Of a DNA stretch of 64,000 nucleotides, positions 7,908 through 15,479 are shown one piece after another. This DNA comes from Paractinoplanes tereljensis (lineage in GTDB: Bacteria; Actinomycetota; Actinomycetes; Mycobacteriales; Micromonosporaceae). Within the stretch, counting starts at the first letter, position 1. Each line of letters starts with the position of its first letter. A program made the position numbers and the translations under genes. The stretch lies in NCBI RefSeq assembly GCF_016862435.1, contig NZ_BOMY01000025.1:176704-240703 (forward strand). Reading direction: 5' to 3'. The notes beneath the pieces are model-generated. The model searched no databases. It was not told the DNA's origin and worked only from the letters and a program-made list of their open reading frames with translations.

Positions 7908-9685
7908 GCTTCCACCCGCTCGGCCTTCTCGTAGGCGGTGACCAGGTCGGCGTACCCCTGGTTGGTGGCCAGCAGACCGGCGTGCGTGCCGACCGCGACC
8001 ACCTTGCCCTGCTCCAGGTAGACCACCTCGTCGGCGAGGGCGATGGTGGCTCGCCGGTAGGCGACCACCAGGATCGACGCGCCGGCGTCGGACGAGCGCA
8101 GCGAGGCCAGGATGGCCGCCTCCACGCGTGGATCGACGGCGCTGGTGGCGTCGTCGAGGACCAGCAGCCGGGGGTGGCCGGCCAGGGCGCGGGCCAGGGT
8201 GATGCGCTGGCGCTGGCCACCGGAGAGCGAGGTGCCGCGCTCGCCGACCGCGGTGTCCAAGCCGTCCGGCAGCTTCTCGACGAAGCCGCCGGCCTCGGCC
8301 AGGCGCAGCGCCGACCAGGCGTCCTCGTCGGTCAGGCCGTCCCGGTCGAGGGTGACGTTGCCGCGCACGGTGTCGTCGAAGACGAACGGGATCTGCGGTA
8401 CCAGGGCGGCCGTCCGGGCCAGCGCGGCCTCGGTCAGCTCGCGGGACTCGACGCCGTCGATCGTGATGGTGCCGTCGGCCGGGTCGACCAGCCGGATCGC
8501 CAGCGACGCGATGGTGGATTTGCCGGATCCGGTCGGGCCGACCAGGGCTACCGTCTTGCCGGCCGGCACCTCGAAGGAGACGTCGTGCAGGACCAGGGGG
8601 CCGTCGTCGTAGCGGAAGTCGACGTGGGCGAACTTGAGAGATGCCGGATTTGTCGACGGCAATGTCTGAGTGCCGTAGTGCAAATCGCCTGTCGCGGACA
8701 GAACGGCCTGCACCCGCTCCCAGCCGGCCACGCTGCGGGGCAACTCGGCGACGACCCAGCCGATCGCGCGCACCGGGAACGCCAGCACGGTGAACAGGAA
8801 CGACACGGTGACCAGCTCGGCCACGCTGATCGCGCCGTTCTGCAGGCGCCAGGCGCCGAGCAGCAGCACGGCCAGGGTGCCGACGCTGGGCAGGCTGTCC
8901 ATCACCGGGTCGAACAGGCCGCGCAGCCGGCCCACCGAGATCAGCGCGTCGCGCAACTCCGACACGATGACGCCGAACCGCTGCGACTCGTCCTCCTCGC
9001 GGCCCATCGTCTTGACCACGAGCGCGCCGTCGAAGCTCTCGTGCGCCACCGCGCTGACCTTGGCCCGCATCTGCTGGGCCTTGATCTGCCGGGGCGACAT
9101 GTACCGGGAGTAGATGACGTTCAGGCCGAACAGGGTGGGGAACAGCGCGACGCCGACCAGGGCCAGCACCCAGTCGGTGAGGAACAGCACGAGCACCGCG
9201 GCGAAGACCATGACGATCGTGCCGACCGCGAACGGCAGCGGGGCGATCGGCACGAACGCCGCCTCGACGTCCGAGTTCGCGTTGGACAGCAGGGTGCCGG
9301 TGGCGTGCTTCTGGTGCCAGGACGGCGGCAGCGAAAGGTAGCGGCGGGTCACCGCGCGGCGGTAGCGGGCCTGCAGCCGGAACTGCATGTAACCGGCGCC
9401 GAGGCGGCGGCCGTACACGCCGGCCACCCGCAGCGCGCTGATGCCGAGGAAGGCCGCGGCGACCAGCGCGAGCGATCCGGTGGTGGCACGATGGTCGGCG
9501 AAGGCGGGCACCACGACGCGCCCGATGACGGCGCCGACGACGTAAGAGTTCGCGATGATCAGCAACCCGAACAGCGTGCTGCCGACCACCCCGATGGTGA
9601 ACAGCCGCGGCTCGGTCCGGATCGCCTGCCCGAGCACCCGCAGTCCCCGTCCCAGCACGTCGCGGCTGGCCCTGCTGTGGCTCAT
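7904..9685 (-). CDS. ABC exporter half-transporter, TMD-NBD (degenerate ATP site subunit)
   Basis: 593 residues, six transmembrane helices then an NBD. Walker A GPTGSGKST and signature LSGGQRQR are intact, but Walker B reads LLVLDDATSAVD, with Asp at the catalytic Glu position (near residue 512), and the H-loop His is Tyr (VVAYRRATI, near 543). These are the hallmarks of the non-catalytic NBD of heterodimeric exporters such as TM287/288 or BmrCD. It is first in a two-gene operon. The ATG is preceded by AGGTAGG. An 8-bp inverted repeat at 9698-9731 flanks the presumed promoter. Confidence 0.93.
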   Translation of the reverse strand: MSHSRASRDVLGRGLRVLGQAIRTEPRLFTIGVVGSTLFGLLIIANSYVVGAVIGRVVVPAFADHRATTGSLALVAAAFLGISALRVAGVYGRRLGAGYMQFRLQARYRRAVTRRYLSLPPSWHQKHATGTLLSNANSDVEAAFVPIAPLPFAVGTIVMVFAAVLVLFLTDWVLALVGVALFPTLFGLNVIYSRYMSPRQIKAQQMRAKVSAVAHESFDGALVVKTMGREEDESQRFGVIVSELRDALISVGRLRGLFDPVMDSLPSVGTLAVLLLGAWRLQNGAISVAELVTVSFLFTVLAFPVRAIGWVVAELPRSVAGWERVQAVLSATGDLHYGTQTLPSTNPASLKFAHVDFRYDDGPLVLHDVSFEVPAGKTVALVGPTGSGKSTIASLAIRLVDPADGTITIDGVESRELTEAALARTAALVPQIPFVFDDTVRGNVTLDRDGLTDEDAWSALRLAEAGGFVEKLPDGLDTAVGERGTSLSGGQRQRITLARALAGHPRLLVLDDATSAVDPRVEAAILASLRSSDAGASILVVAYRRATIALADEVVYLEQGKVVAVGTHAGLLATNQGYADLVTAYEKAERVEA

Positions 9686-9697
9686 TTCCTACCTGAC

Positions 9698-9731
9698 TGG
9701 TAAGGGTTAGCCGGGGTTGCCGGCCTTACCA
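9698..9731. promoter_or_regulatory. Inverted repeat upstream of the ABC exporter operon
   Basis: Perfect 8-bp arms TGGTAAGG and CCTTACCA separated by 18 bp, starting 13 bp upstream of the exporter start codon. Placement over the likely promoter suggests an operator for a dimeric repressor or activator. No regulator gene is adjacent, so the binding protein is unknown. Confidence 0.45.
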
Positions 9732-9758
9732 ACCCATCCTGCCGAACGGGCGCGATCG

Positions 9759-9786
9759 TTTACACATGTGACGATGTGTCTACGAT
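9759..9786 (+). promoter_or_regulatory. Promoter with an internal inverted repeat, leaderless
   Basis: TTTACA (-35, 9759-9764), a 16-bp spacer and TACGAT (-10, 9781-9786), with the GTG start codon 7 nt after the -10 box. The spacer region carries ACACAT-N6-ATGTGT (9762-9779), a symmetrical site that would block RNA polymerase if bound. Confidence 0.6.
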
Positions 9787-9793
9787 CACGTTC

Positions 9794-10414
9794 GTGACTG
9801 CCTTTGCTAAGAGCGAGCGTCATCAACTCGCCGACCTGTTGCTGCGGCTCGGCCCGGACGAGCCGACGCTGTGTGCCGGCTGGACCACCCGCGACCTGGC
9901 CGCCCACCTGGTGGTGCGGGAACGCCGGCCCGACTCCGCGATCGGCATGCTGGTGCCGCCGTTGCGGGCCCGCGGCGAGAACATCCGGCTGGCCAAGGCG
10001 GCCGAGCCGTTCGAGCGGATCGTGGAGCAGGTGCGCAACCCGCCGTGGTGGAGCCCGGTCAGCAATCCGCTGACCGACGAGCTCGCCAACGGTGGTGAGT
10101 TCTTCGTCCACCACGAGGACGTGCGGCGCGGCACCGACGGCTGGGAGCCGCGCGTCCTGGGGGCGGAGCAGGCGGCGGTGCTGTGGCGGAACGCGCGGTT
10201 CGCCGGGCGGATGGCCCTGCGCCGGGCCAAGATCCCGGCTCGGGTGGTCGAGTCGAGCGGGCTGGGCGAGTTCACCGTGGGCGACAACCCGCAGGTGACC
10301 CTGCGTGGGTCGGCGGGCGAGCTGGCGCTGTTCCTGTTCGGCCGGCAGCGGGCCGCCCGGGTGCAGATCGACGGGCCGGCCGAGCGGATCCGGCAGGCTC
10401 GGCTCGGGCTCTGA
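9794..10414 (+). CDS. TIGR03085-type metal-binding protein (DinB/MDMPI-like fold)
   Basis: 206 residues. The opening MTAFAKSERHQLADLL and LCAGWTTRDLAAHLVVRERRP match the actinobacterial TIGR03085 family, related to mycothiol-dependent maleylpyruvate isomerase and DinB four-helix proteins. His residues in DLAAHLV and FFVHHEDVRRG are likely metal ligands. The enzymatic role is not known, but relatives work with mycothiol. The GTG at 9794 is chosen over a GTG at 9776 because family members begin at MTxFA and the promoter fits a leaderless start there. It ends just before the repeats upstream of the APC permease. Confidence 0.85.
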   Translation: MTAFAKSERHQLADLLLRLGPDEPTLCAGWTTRDLAAHLVVRERRPDSAIGMLVPPLRARGENIRLAKAAEPFERIVEQVRNPPWWSPVSNPLTDELANGGEFFVHHEDVRRGTDGWEPRVLGAEQAAVLWRNARFAGRMALRRAKIPARVVESSGLGEFTVGDNPQVTLRGSAGELALFLFGRQRAARVQIDGPAERIRQARLGL

Positions 10415-10460
10415 TTGGCCCAACTGGACCCGACGGTATTGGCCCAAACGGTGAGCCAAT
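10414..10460. promoter_or_regulatory. ATTGGCCCAA direct repeats upstream of the APC permease
   Basis: Two identical ATTGGCCCAA copies (10414-10423 and 10438-10447) start 24 bp apart, followed by GCCAAT (10455-10460) that is inverted relative to them. The motif is the same ATTGGC/GCCAAT word seen at the other MocR-associated site at 4641-4670. A second MocR gene lies just downstream of the permease, so this is a plausible MocR operator. Confidence 0.55.
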
Positions 10461-10479
10461 TACGCCGTACGTTTCGGGT

Positions 10480-11763
10480 ATGAAGCTTTCTGTGGCGCAG
10501 GGGACCGCGCTCAGCGTCGGGGCCGTACTCGGCACCGGCGTGATCTCCATGCCCGCCCTCGCGGCCGGCGTGGCCGGACCGGCCTCGCTTGTCGCCTGGC
10601 TCGCCCTGATCCTGCTGTCGGCCCCGCTGGCCTGGACGTTCGCGGCGCTCGGCGCCCGGCATCCGGATGGCGGCGGGGTGTCCACCTATGTGCGGCTGGC
10701 GTTCGGCCGGCACGCGGCCGCGGCGGTCGGCTGGTGTTTCTACTTCGCGGTGCCGTTCGGCGCGCCGGCCGCGGCCGCGTTCGCCGGTGGTTACGTGGCC
10801 GACGTGGTCGGCGGCGGGCGCACCACGGTGCTTGTCACGTTCCTGGCGACGGTCGGGACGGTCTTCGCCTTGAACTGGTTCGGGCTGCGGATCTCCGGCC
10901 GGGTGCAGCTGGTGCTGACCGGGGTGCTGGCCGTCCTGCTGCTGATCACCGTGGTGACCGCGCTGCCGCACGCCGACCTCGGCAACCTGACCCCGTTCGC
11001 GCCGCACGGCTGGGCCGGCATCGGGGCGGCGGCGGCCGTACTCGTCTGGGGATTCGCCGGGTGGGAGGCGGTCTCGTCGCTGTCGCCGGACTACCGGAAT
11101 CCGAGGCGGGACGTGCCGCGGGCGACCGTGGCGGCGGTGGTCGTGGTGGGCGGGCTCTATCTCGCGGTCGCGGTGACCAGCGTGCTGGTGCTCGGCCCGG
11201 CGCTGGGGGAGAGTTCGGCGCCCCTGGCCGACCTGCTGGCCGTCGGGGTCGGCGGGCCGGTGCGGATCGGCACCGCGGTGGTGGCGGTACTGCTGACCGT
11301 CGGCGCGGTGAACGCGTACTTCGCCGGGGCGACCCGGCTCGGCACGGCGCTGGCCCGGGACGGTGCGCTGCCGGCCCGTGCCTTCGGCACCCAGCGGAAG
11401 TCGCTGACGTTCCTGCTGGCCGGCAGCCTGGTGTCGGTGGTGCTGCCGATCGCGCTGCACACGTCGATGCTGCTGGTCACCGGGTGTTTCACACTGGTCT
11501 ACGTGCTCGGCACGGCGGCCGCCCTGCGGTTACTGCCGCGTGGCGCGTCCCGGGCGGGGGCGGCGGTCGCGTTCGTGGCGGTGCTGGTGCTGCTCGTGCT
11601 GACCGGGCCGCCGGCGCTGCTGAGCCTGGTGGTGGCGGCCGGCGCGATCGTTTACCAGGCGTGGCGGGCCAGCAGGTCGGCGAAGAGCACCATGGCCTCG
11701 TCGATCAGCGCGGAGTCGGCCGCACCGAACCCGAACACGAACCCGGCGTGCGAGGTGGTGTAA
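10480..11763 (+). CDS. APC-family amino-acid permease/exporter
   Basis: 427 residues with about twelve hydrophobic helices. The first helix carries the APC-type glycine motif LGTGVISMPALAAGVAGPAS, followed by FAALGARHPDGGGVSTYV typical of the YjeH-like amino-acid efflux branch. The substrate is not determinable. The ATG at 10480 lies shortly after the GCCAAT repeats; longer upstream frames cross the TIGR03085 gene. The C-terminal tail (about 35 residues, Ser/Ala/Pro/Asn-rich) is encoded antisense to the end of the convergent MocR gene, a 112-bp overlap. One leucine near residue 351 uses the rare TTA codon. Confidence 0.85.
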   Translation: MKLSVAQGTALSVGAVLGTGVISMPALAAGVAGPASLVAWLALILLSAPLAWTFAALGARHPDGGGVSTYVRLAFGRHAAAAVGWCFYFAVPFGAPAAAAFAGGYVADVVGGGRTTVLVTFLATVGTVFALNWFGLRISGRVQLVLTGVLAVLLLITVVTALPHADLGNLTPFAPHGWAGIGAAAAVLVWGFAGWEAVSSLSPDYRNPRRDVPRATVAAVVVVGGLYLAVAVTSVLVLGPALGESSAPLADLLAVGVGGPVRIGTAVVAVLLTVGAVNAYFAGATRLGTALARDGALPARAFGTQRKSLTFLLAGSLVSVVLPIALHTSMLLVTGCFTLVYVLGTAAALRLLPRGASRAGAAVAFVAVLVLLVLTGPPALLSLVVAAGAIVYQAWRASRSAKSTMASSISAESAAPNPNTNPACEVV

Positions 11764-13058
11764 CCGGCCAGGTCCTCGACGGCCAGGCCGGCCGAGGCGG
11801 CCGCGGCGACCACGGGGGCCGCCGATCCGCCTCGCAGCAGCGCGGTCACGTGCAGGCCGGCCGCGGACGGCAGCACCTCCAGGCCGGGCATGGCGGCCAG
11901 CGCGGCGACGATCCGGGTGTGCCGCCGGGCGTACTCCTTACCGGCCCGGCGCACGTGCCGGGCCAGCTGTCCGTCGTCGATGAACCGGGCCAGCGCGGCC
12001 TGGATCGGCGGCGAGCCGTACCCGTCGCCGAGCTGGCGGGCGGCCGCCAGGGCGTCCCGCAGGCCCGGCGGGACCAGCACGAATCCGGTGCGGATGGACG
12101 GCAGCATGCTCTTGGAGAAGGTGCCGGCGTAGAGGACCCGGCCGGCCGTGTCGAGGCTGTAGAGCGGTTCGAGCGGGCGGGCGGAGAACCGGAACTCGCT
12201 GTCGTAGTCGTCCTCGACCAGCGCGACCGCCCGGCTGCGGGCCCATTCCAGTAGTTCCCGGCGGCGGGCGAGGCTCATCGGCCGGCCGAGCGGGAACTGG
12301 TGCGACGGGGTCGTGTAGACCAGCCGGCAGCCGGCCGGCAGCGCGGTGACGACCAGGCCCTGTTCGTCGACCGGCACCCCGATCACCCGGCAGCCGTGCG
12401 CCTCGAACAGCATCCGGGCCTGCGGATAGCCCGGGTCTTCCACCGCCACCACGTCGCCCGGCCGCAGGAGCACCCGGGCGATCAGGTCGAGGGCGTGCTG
12501 GGTGCCGTTGGTGATCACGAGGTCGGCCGGGTCGGCGCGCACCGACCGGGAGACGCCGAGGTAGCGGGCGATCGCCGCGCGCAGCGCCGGGTGCCCGGCC
12601 GGGGCCGGGTAGGTGCCGGGGCTGTTCGCGCCGAGCCGGATCTCGGCGGCGACCAGGCGCCGCCAGGTGTCGAACGGGAAGAGCGTCGCGTCCGGGATGC
12701 CGGTGCGGAAGTCGTAGCGCGGGGCCGGCTGCTCGTCGCCGGTGGGCCGCGGGATCAGCGGCCGGCCCGGTCGGGGCCGGAGCGGGTCGGCCGGGGTGCG
12801 CCGGGGCCCGCGCGGGGCCGGGACCTGGGACACGTACGTGCCGGAGCCCACTCGCGCGACCAGGTAGCCCTCGGCGGTCAGGCGTTCGTAGGCGGCCGCC
12901 ACGCTGCCCCGGGAAACCCCGAGGTCGGTGGCGAGTGCCCGGGTCGGCGGCAGCCGGTGCCCGGCCGGGAGCCGGCCGTCCACGATGGCCGCCCGCAGCG
13001 CCCGGTAGACGAGCACGGTCTTCTCGCCGTTGCCGCTCGTCTCCAGGACCAGATCCAC
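11652..13058 (-). CDS. MocR/PdxR-type regulator (GntR HTH plus aminotransferase-like domain)
   Basis: 468 residues from the GTG at 13058, which gives the usual MocR opening (MDLVLETSG). An upstream ATG at 13127 would add 23 residues over the likely promoter. GntR winged helix at about 15-80 (LPPTRALATDLGVSRGSVAA), aminotransferase domain at about 115-465 with the PLP lysine in YAGTFSKSMLPS and VEDDYDSEFR in the cofactor pocket. Two CATACC direct repeats 14 bp apart just upstream of the start may be an autoregulatory site. Convergent with the APC permease, which it may control through the ATTGGC repeats at 10414-10460 (inference). Confidence 0.88.
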   Translation of the reverse strand: MDLVLETSGNGEKTVLVYRALRAAIVDGRLPAGHRLPPTRALATDLGVSRGSVAAAYERLTAEGYLVARVGSGTYVSQVPAPRGPRRTPADPLRPRPGRPLIPRPTGDEQPAPRYDFRTGIPDATLFPFDTWRRLVAAEIRLGANSPGTYPAPAGHPALRAAIARYLGVSRSVRADPADLVITNGTQHALDLIARVLLRPGDVVAVEDPGYPQARMLFEAHGCRVIGVPVDEQGLVVTALPAGCRLVYTTPSHQFPLGRPMSLARRRELLEWARSRAVALVEDDYDSEFRFSARPLEPLYSLDTAGRVLYAGTFSKSMLPSIRTGFVLVPPGLRDALAAARQLGDGYGSPPIQAALARFIDDGQLARHVRRAGKEYARRHTRIVAALAAMPGLEVLPSAAGLHVTALLRGGSAAPVVAAAASAGLAVEDLAGYTTSHAGFVFGFGAADSALIDEAMVLFADLLARHAW

Positions 13059-13193
13059 CCCACCATTCTGGTATGAGGAAAGCGGTATGCGGTCCAACCC
13101 GGGATCGCCACTTACGCTTTTGATCATGCGGAGCGACGGCCGTCGCGCTGCCGGGTCACGAGCCCGTAGACGGCCGTCGGCCGAGCCCTACGG

Positions 13194-13222
13194 TTGCGAG
13201 AATTGCTCGCGGTACATACCTT
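13194..13222 (+). promoter_or_regulatory. Promoter of the MFS gene with a dyad
   Basis: TTGCGA (-35, 13194-13199), exactly 17 bp, then TACCTT (-10, 13217-13222). The inverted repeat GCGAG-N5-CTCGC (13196-13210) overlaps the -35 box and could bind a repressor. The GTG of the MFS gene follows 40 bp later. Confidence 0.5.
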
Positions 13223-13262
13223 GCGCTAGGTGACCAAGCCGTTACCGAGCGGGGTTTGACTG

Positions 13263-14501
13263 GTGAGCACGCTGTGGCGCAATCGCGAATTCAATCTCCT
13301 GTGGACGAGCCAGACGCTCTCCGACCTCGGTGGCGCGATCGCGCAGCTCGCGGTGCCGTTGCTGGTGCTCGAGATGACCGGCTCCGCCGTACAGGCCGGG
13401 GTGGTCGGCACCGCGGCCCTGGTCGCCAAGCTCGCCGCCCGGCTGCCCGCCGGTGTTCTCGCCGACCGGGTCGACCGCCGCCGGGCCCTGCTCGCCTGCG
13501 ACAGCGTCCGGCTGCTCGCCTGCCTGCTGCTGGCCGGCATGATCGCGACCGGCCGGGTCAGCCTGGCCGTCATCATCGCGGTGGCCGCGCTCGACGCCAT
13601 CGGCACCGCCCTGTTCAGCACCGTCGAGTACGCCGCCCTGCGCAGCATCGTCCGGCCCGGCCAGCTGCCCGCCGCGGTGGCCCGCAACGAGGCCCGGGCC
13701 TACGGCGCCTCGCTGGCCGGGCCGCCGCTGGGTGGCCTGCTGTTCGGCGTCGCGCCCGCGCTGCCGTTCGTCGGCAACGCGGTGTCCTATCTGTTCTCGC
13801 TGTTCGGGATCGCGCTGATCCGGAAGCCGCTGCAGGCGGTCCGGGACACCGATCCGCCCGGGCACGCCGCCGCGCTGGCCGAGGGGTTGCGGTTCGTCTT
13901 CACCAACCCGTTCCTGCGGGCCGTGCTGGTGATCGCGGCGCCGCTGAACTTCGCGCTCAACGGGGCGGTCTTCACCATCATCGTCACGCTGCAGCGGCAC
14001 GACGTACGGCCCGGGGTGATCGGCCTGACCGAGACGATCGTCGGGGCCGGCGGCCTGGCCGGCGCGCTGTTCGCGCCCCGGCTGCTGCGCTGGTTGCCGT
14101 TCCCGCCGCTGATCCGGTCGATCTGCTGGGCCTCGGCCGGGGTGCTGGTGGTCAGCGCCTGGCTGACCTCGAGCGTGGCCGCCGCGGTGCCGCTGGCGCT
14201 GGCCATCTTCATCGGGCCGGCCTGCAACGCGGCCCTGTTCGGCTATCAGGCCGCGATCACCCCGGACCACCTGCAGGGCCGGGTGCTCAGCGTGATCTTC
14301 CTGTCCGCGATGTCGGCGTCGGCCACCGCGCCGCTGCTGGCCGGGGTGGTCGTCTCGGGCTGGGGCAGCCGGGCCGCCCTGCTGATGTTCGCGGTGGCGG
14401 TGACCGTGTCGGCGCTGACCGCGAGCCTGGCTGCCGGCATTCGCGACATGAAGCCGATCGACGAGGTCAGCGCCGCCTGGCCAGCTCGGCCCGATCGATG
14501 A
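13263..14501 (+). CDS. MFS transporter (MFS_3/EntS-like exporter)
   Basis: 412 residues with about twelve transmembrane helices. The opening LWRNREFNLLWTSQTLSDLG and the loop GVLADRVDRRRALLACDSVR (the A-like motif after helix 2) are typical of the EntS-like exporter group that moves siderophores, macrolides or other small products. GTG start with only a weak ribosome site. The last 35 bp overlap the convergent PfkB gene. The substrate is unknown, and no biosynthetic cluster is adjacent. Confidence 0.87.
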   Translation: MSTLWRNREFNLLWTSQTLSDLGGAIAQLAVPLLVLEMTGSAVQAGVVGTAALVAKLAARLPAGVLADRVDRRRALLACDSVRLLACLLLAGMIATGRVSLAVIIAVAALDAIGTALFSTVEYAALRSIVRPGQLPAAVARNEARAYGASLAGPPLGGLLFGVAPALPFVGNAVSYLFSLFGIALIRKPLQAVRDTDPPGHAAALAEGLRFVFTNPFLRAVLVIAAPLNFALNGAVFTIIVTLQRHDVRPGVIGLTETIVGAGGLAGALFAPRLLRWLPFPPLIRSICWASAGVLVVSAWLTSSVAAAVPLALAIFIGPACNAALFGYQAAITPDHLQGRVLSVIFLSAMSASATAPLLAGVVVSGWGSRAALLMFAVAVTVSALTASLAAGIRDMKPIDEVSAAWPARPDR

Positions 14502-15351
14502 AGCAGTCGGGGCCGACGGGACGCGTACACGCGTACGCCCCGGCGATGACCGCCTGCCGCAGGCTTTCGTCGTCGCTGTCACCGGCCAGCCAGGCCCGCA
14601 GGAAGGCGGCGGCGAAGGCGTCGCCGGCGCCGTTGGTGTCGGCGATCGGCGCGCCCGGGTCGGTGGCCGGTTGGTGCCGGGGGCCCTTTGCTCCGGTTTC
14701 TCGGGAGAAGAGCGTGGCGCCCTTCGCGCCGTCGGTGACCAGCACGTGCGACGCCACGCCGTCGGTCAGGATCCGCTCGGCCGCGCCGGCCGCCAGTTGC
14801 ACCGCGCTGACGAAGACGATGTCCGCCCCGAGTGCGAAGTCGAGGTGGTGGGGGTTCGTCCCGTCCCAGTCGTGGAGGTCGGTCGAGACGGTGACGCCTG
14901 CGTTTCGCAAATCGGGCAAAAGGTGCCGGGCGAAGTCGTTGATCGTGAGATGTGCGTGCGAGCTTTCGGATAAAAGGGGCAAATACAACGACGCCGGCAG
15001 CCGGTAACCGGGCACGTCCCGGCCGTCGTAGAGGGAGAGGCGGCGCCCGTCCGGGCTCATCAGGTTGACCGCGCGCCGGGTGCCGCCCGGCGAGACGGCG
15101 GTGTGCAGGGGAATGCCCCAGGACGCGAAGGCTTCGGCGACCCGCCGCCCGGCGTCGTCGGCGCCGATCGTGTCGGCCACCGTGACCGGCACGCCGAGCG
15201 CGTGCAGGGCCAGCGCCACGCACGTGCCGGTGTGCGACACGTCGTCATGGATGGGTCCGGTGGGCCGGGCCGAGTCGGCGCCGAGCACCGGCAGGCCGGC
15301 CACCGGGACCACCGTGTCGATTCCGGTACCGCCAACCACAAGCACGCTCAT
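14467..15351 (-). CDS. PfkB-family carbohydrate kinase
   Basis: 294 residues of ribokinase fold. N-terminal VLVVGGTGIDTVVPVAGLP, a central HTGTCVALALHALG substrate-binding glycine region, and the C-terminal PfkB signature DTNGAGDAFAAAFLRAW with the catalytic Asp near residue 245. It phosphorylates a sugar or nucleoside; the exact substrate is not readable. It is convergent with the MFS gene and divergent from the acyl-CoA synthetase. A TAACGT hexamer 8 nt before the ATG may be its -10 box. Confidence 0.85.
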   Translation of the reverse strand: MSVLVVGGTGIDTVVPVAGLPVLGADSARPTGPIHDDVSHTGTCVALALHALGVPVTVADTIGADDAGRRVAEAFASWGIPLHTAVSPGGTRRAVNLMSPDGRRLSLYDGRDVPGYRLPASLYLPLLSESSHAHLTINDFARHLLPDLRNAGVTVSTDLHDWDGTNPHHLDFALGADIVFVSAVQLAAGAAERILTDGVASHVLVTDGAKGATLFSRETGAKGPRHQPATDPGAPIADTNGAGDAFAAAFLRAWLAGDSDDESLRQAVIAGAYACTRPVGPDCFIDRAELARRR

Positions 15352-15393
15352 TCTTCCGGACGTTACCGGCTTGTCGGTCGATAGACTCGTCGG

Positions 15394-15438
15394 TACTAGC
15401 CCTCCGGCCGCACTTTCAATACCCTCCGGTAACTAGTA
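15394..15438. promoter_or_regulatory. Repeats in the PfkB/FadD divergent region
   Basis: TACTAG (15394-15399) and CTAGTA (15433-15438) form an inverted repeat that encloses two copies of CCCTCCGG. It lies 40-85 bp before the FadD-type start codon and could regulate it. The arms are short and far apart, so confidence is low. Confidence 0.3.
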
Positions 15439-15479
15439 CGCAATAAACCCCCAAGTCCCGGTTCGTAAGGCGGCGCCCG

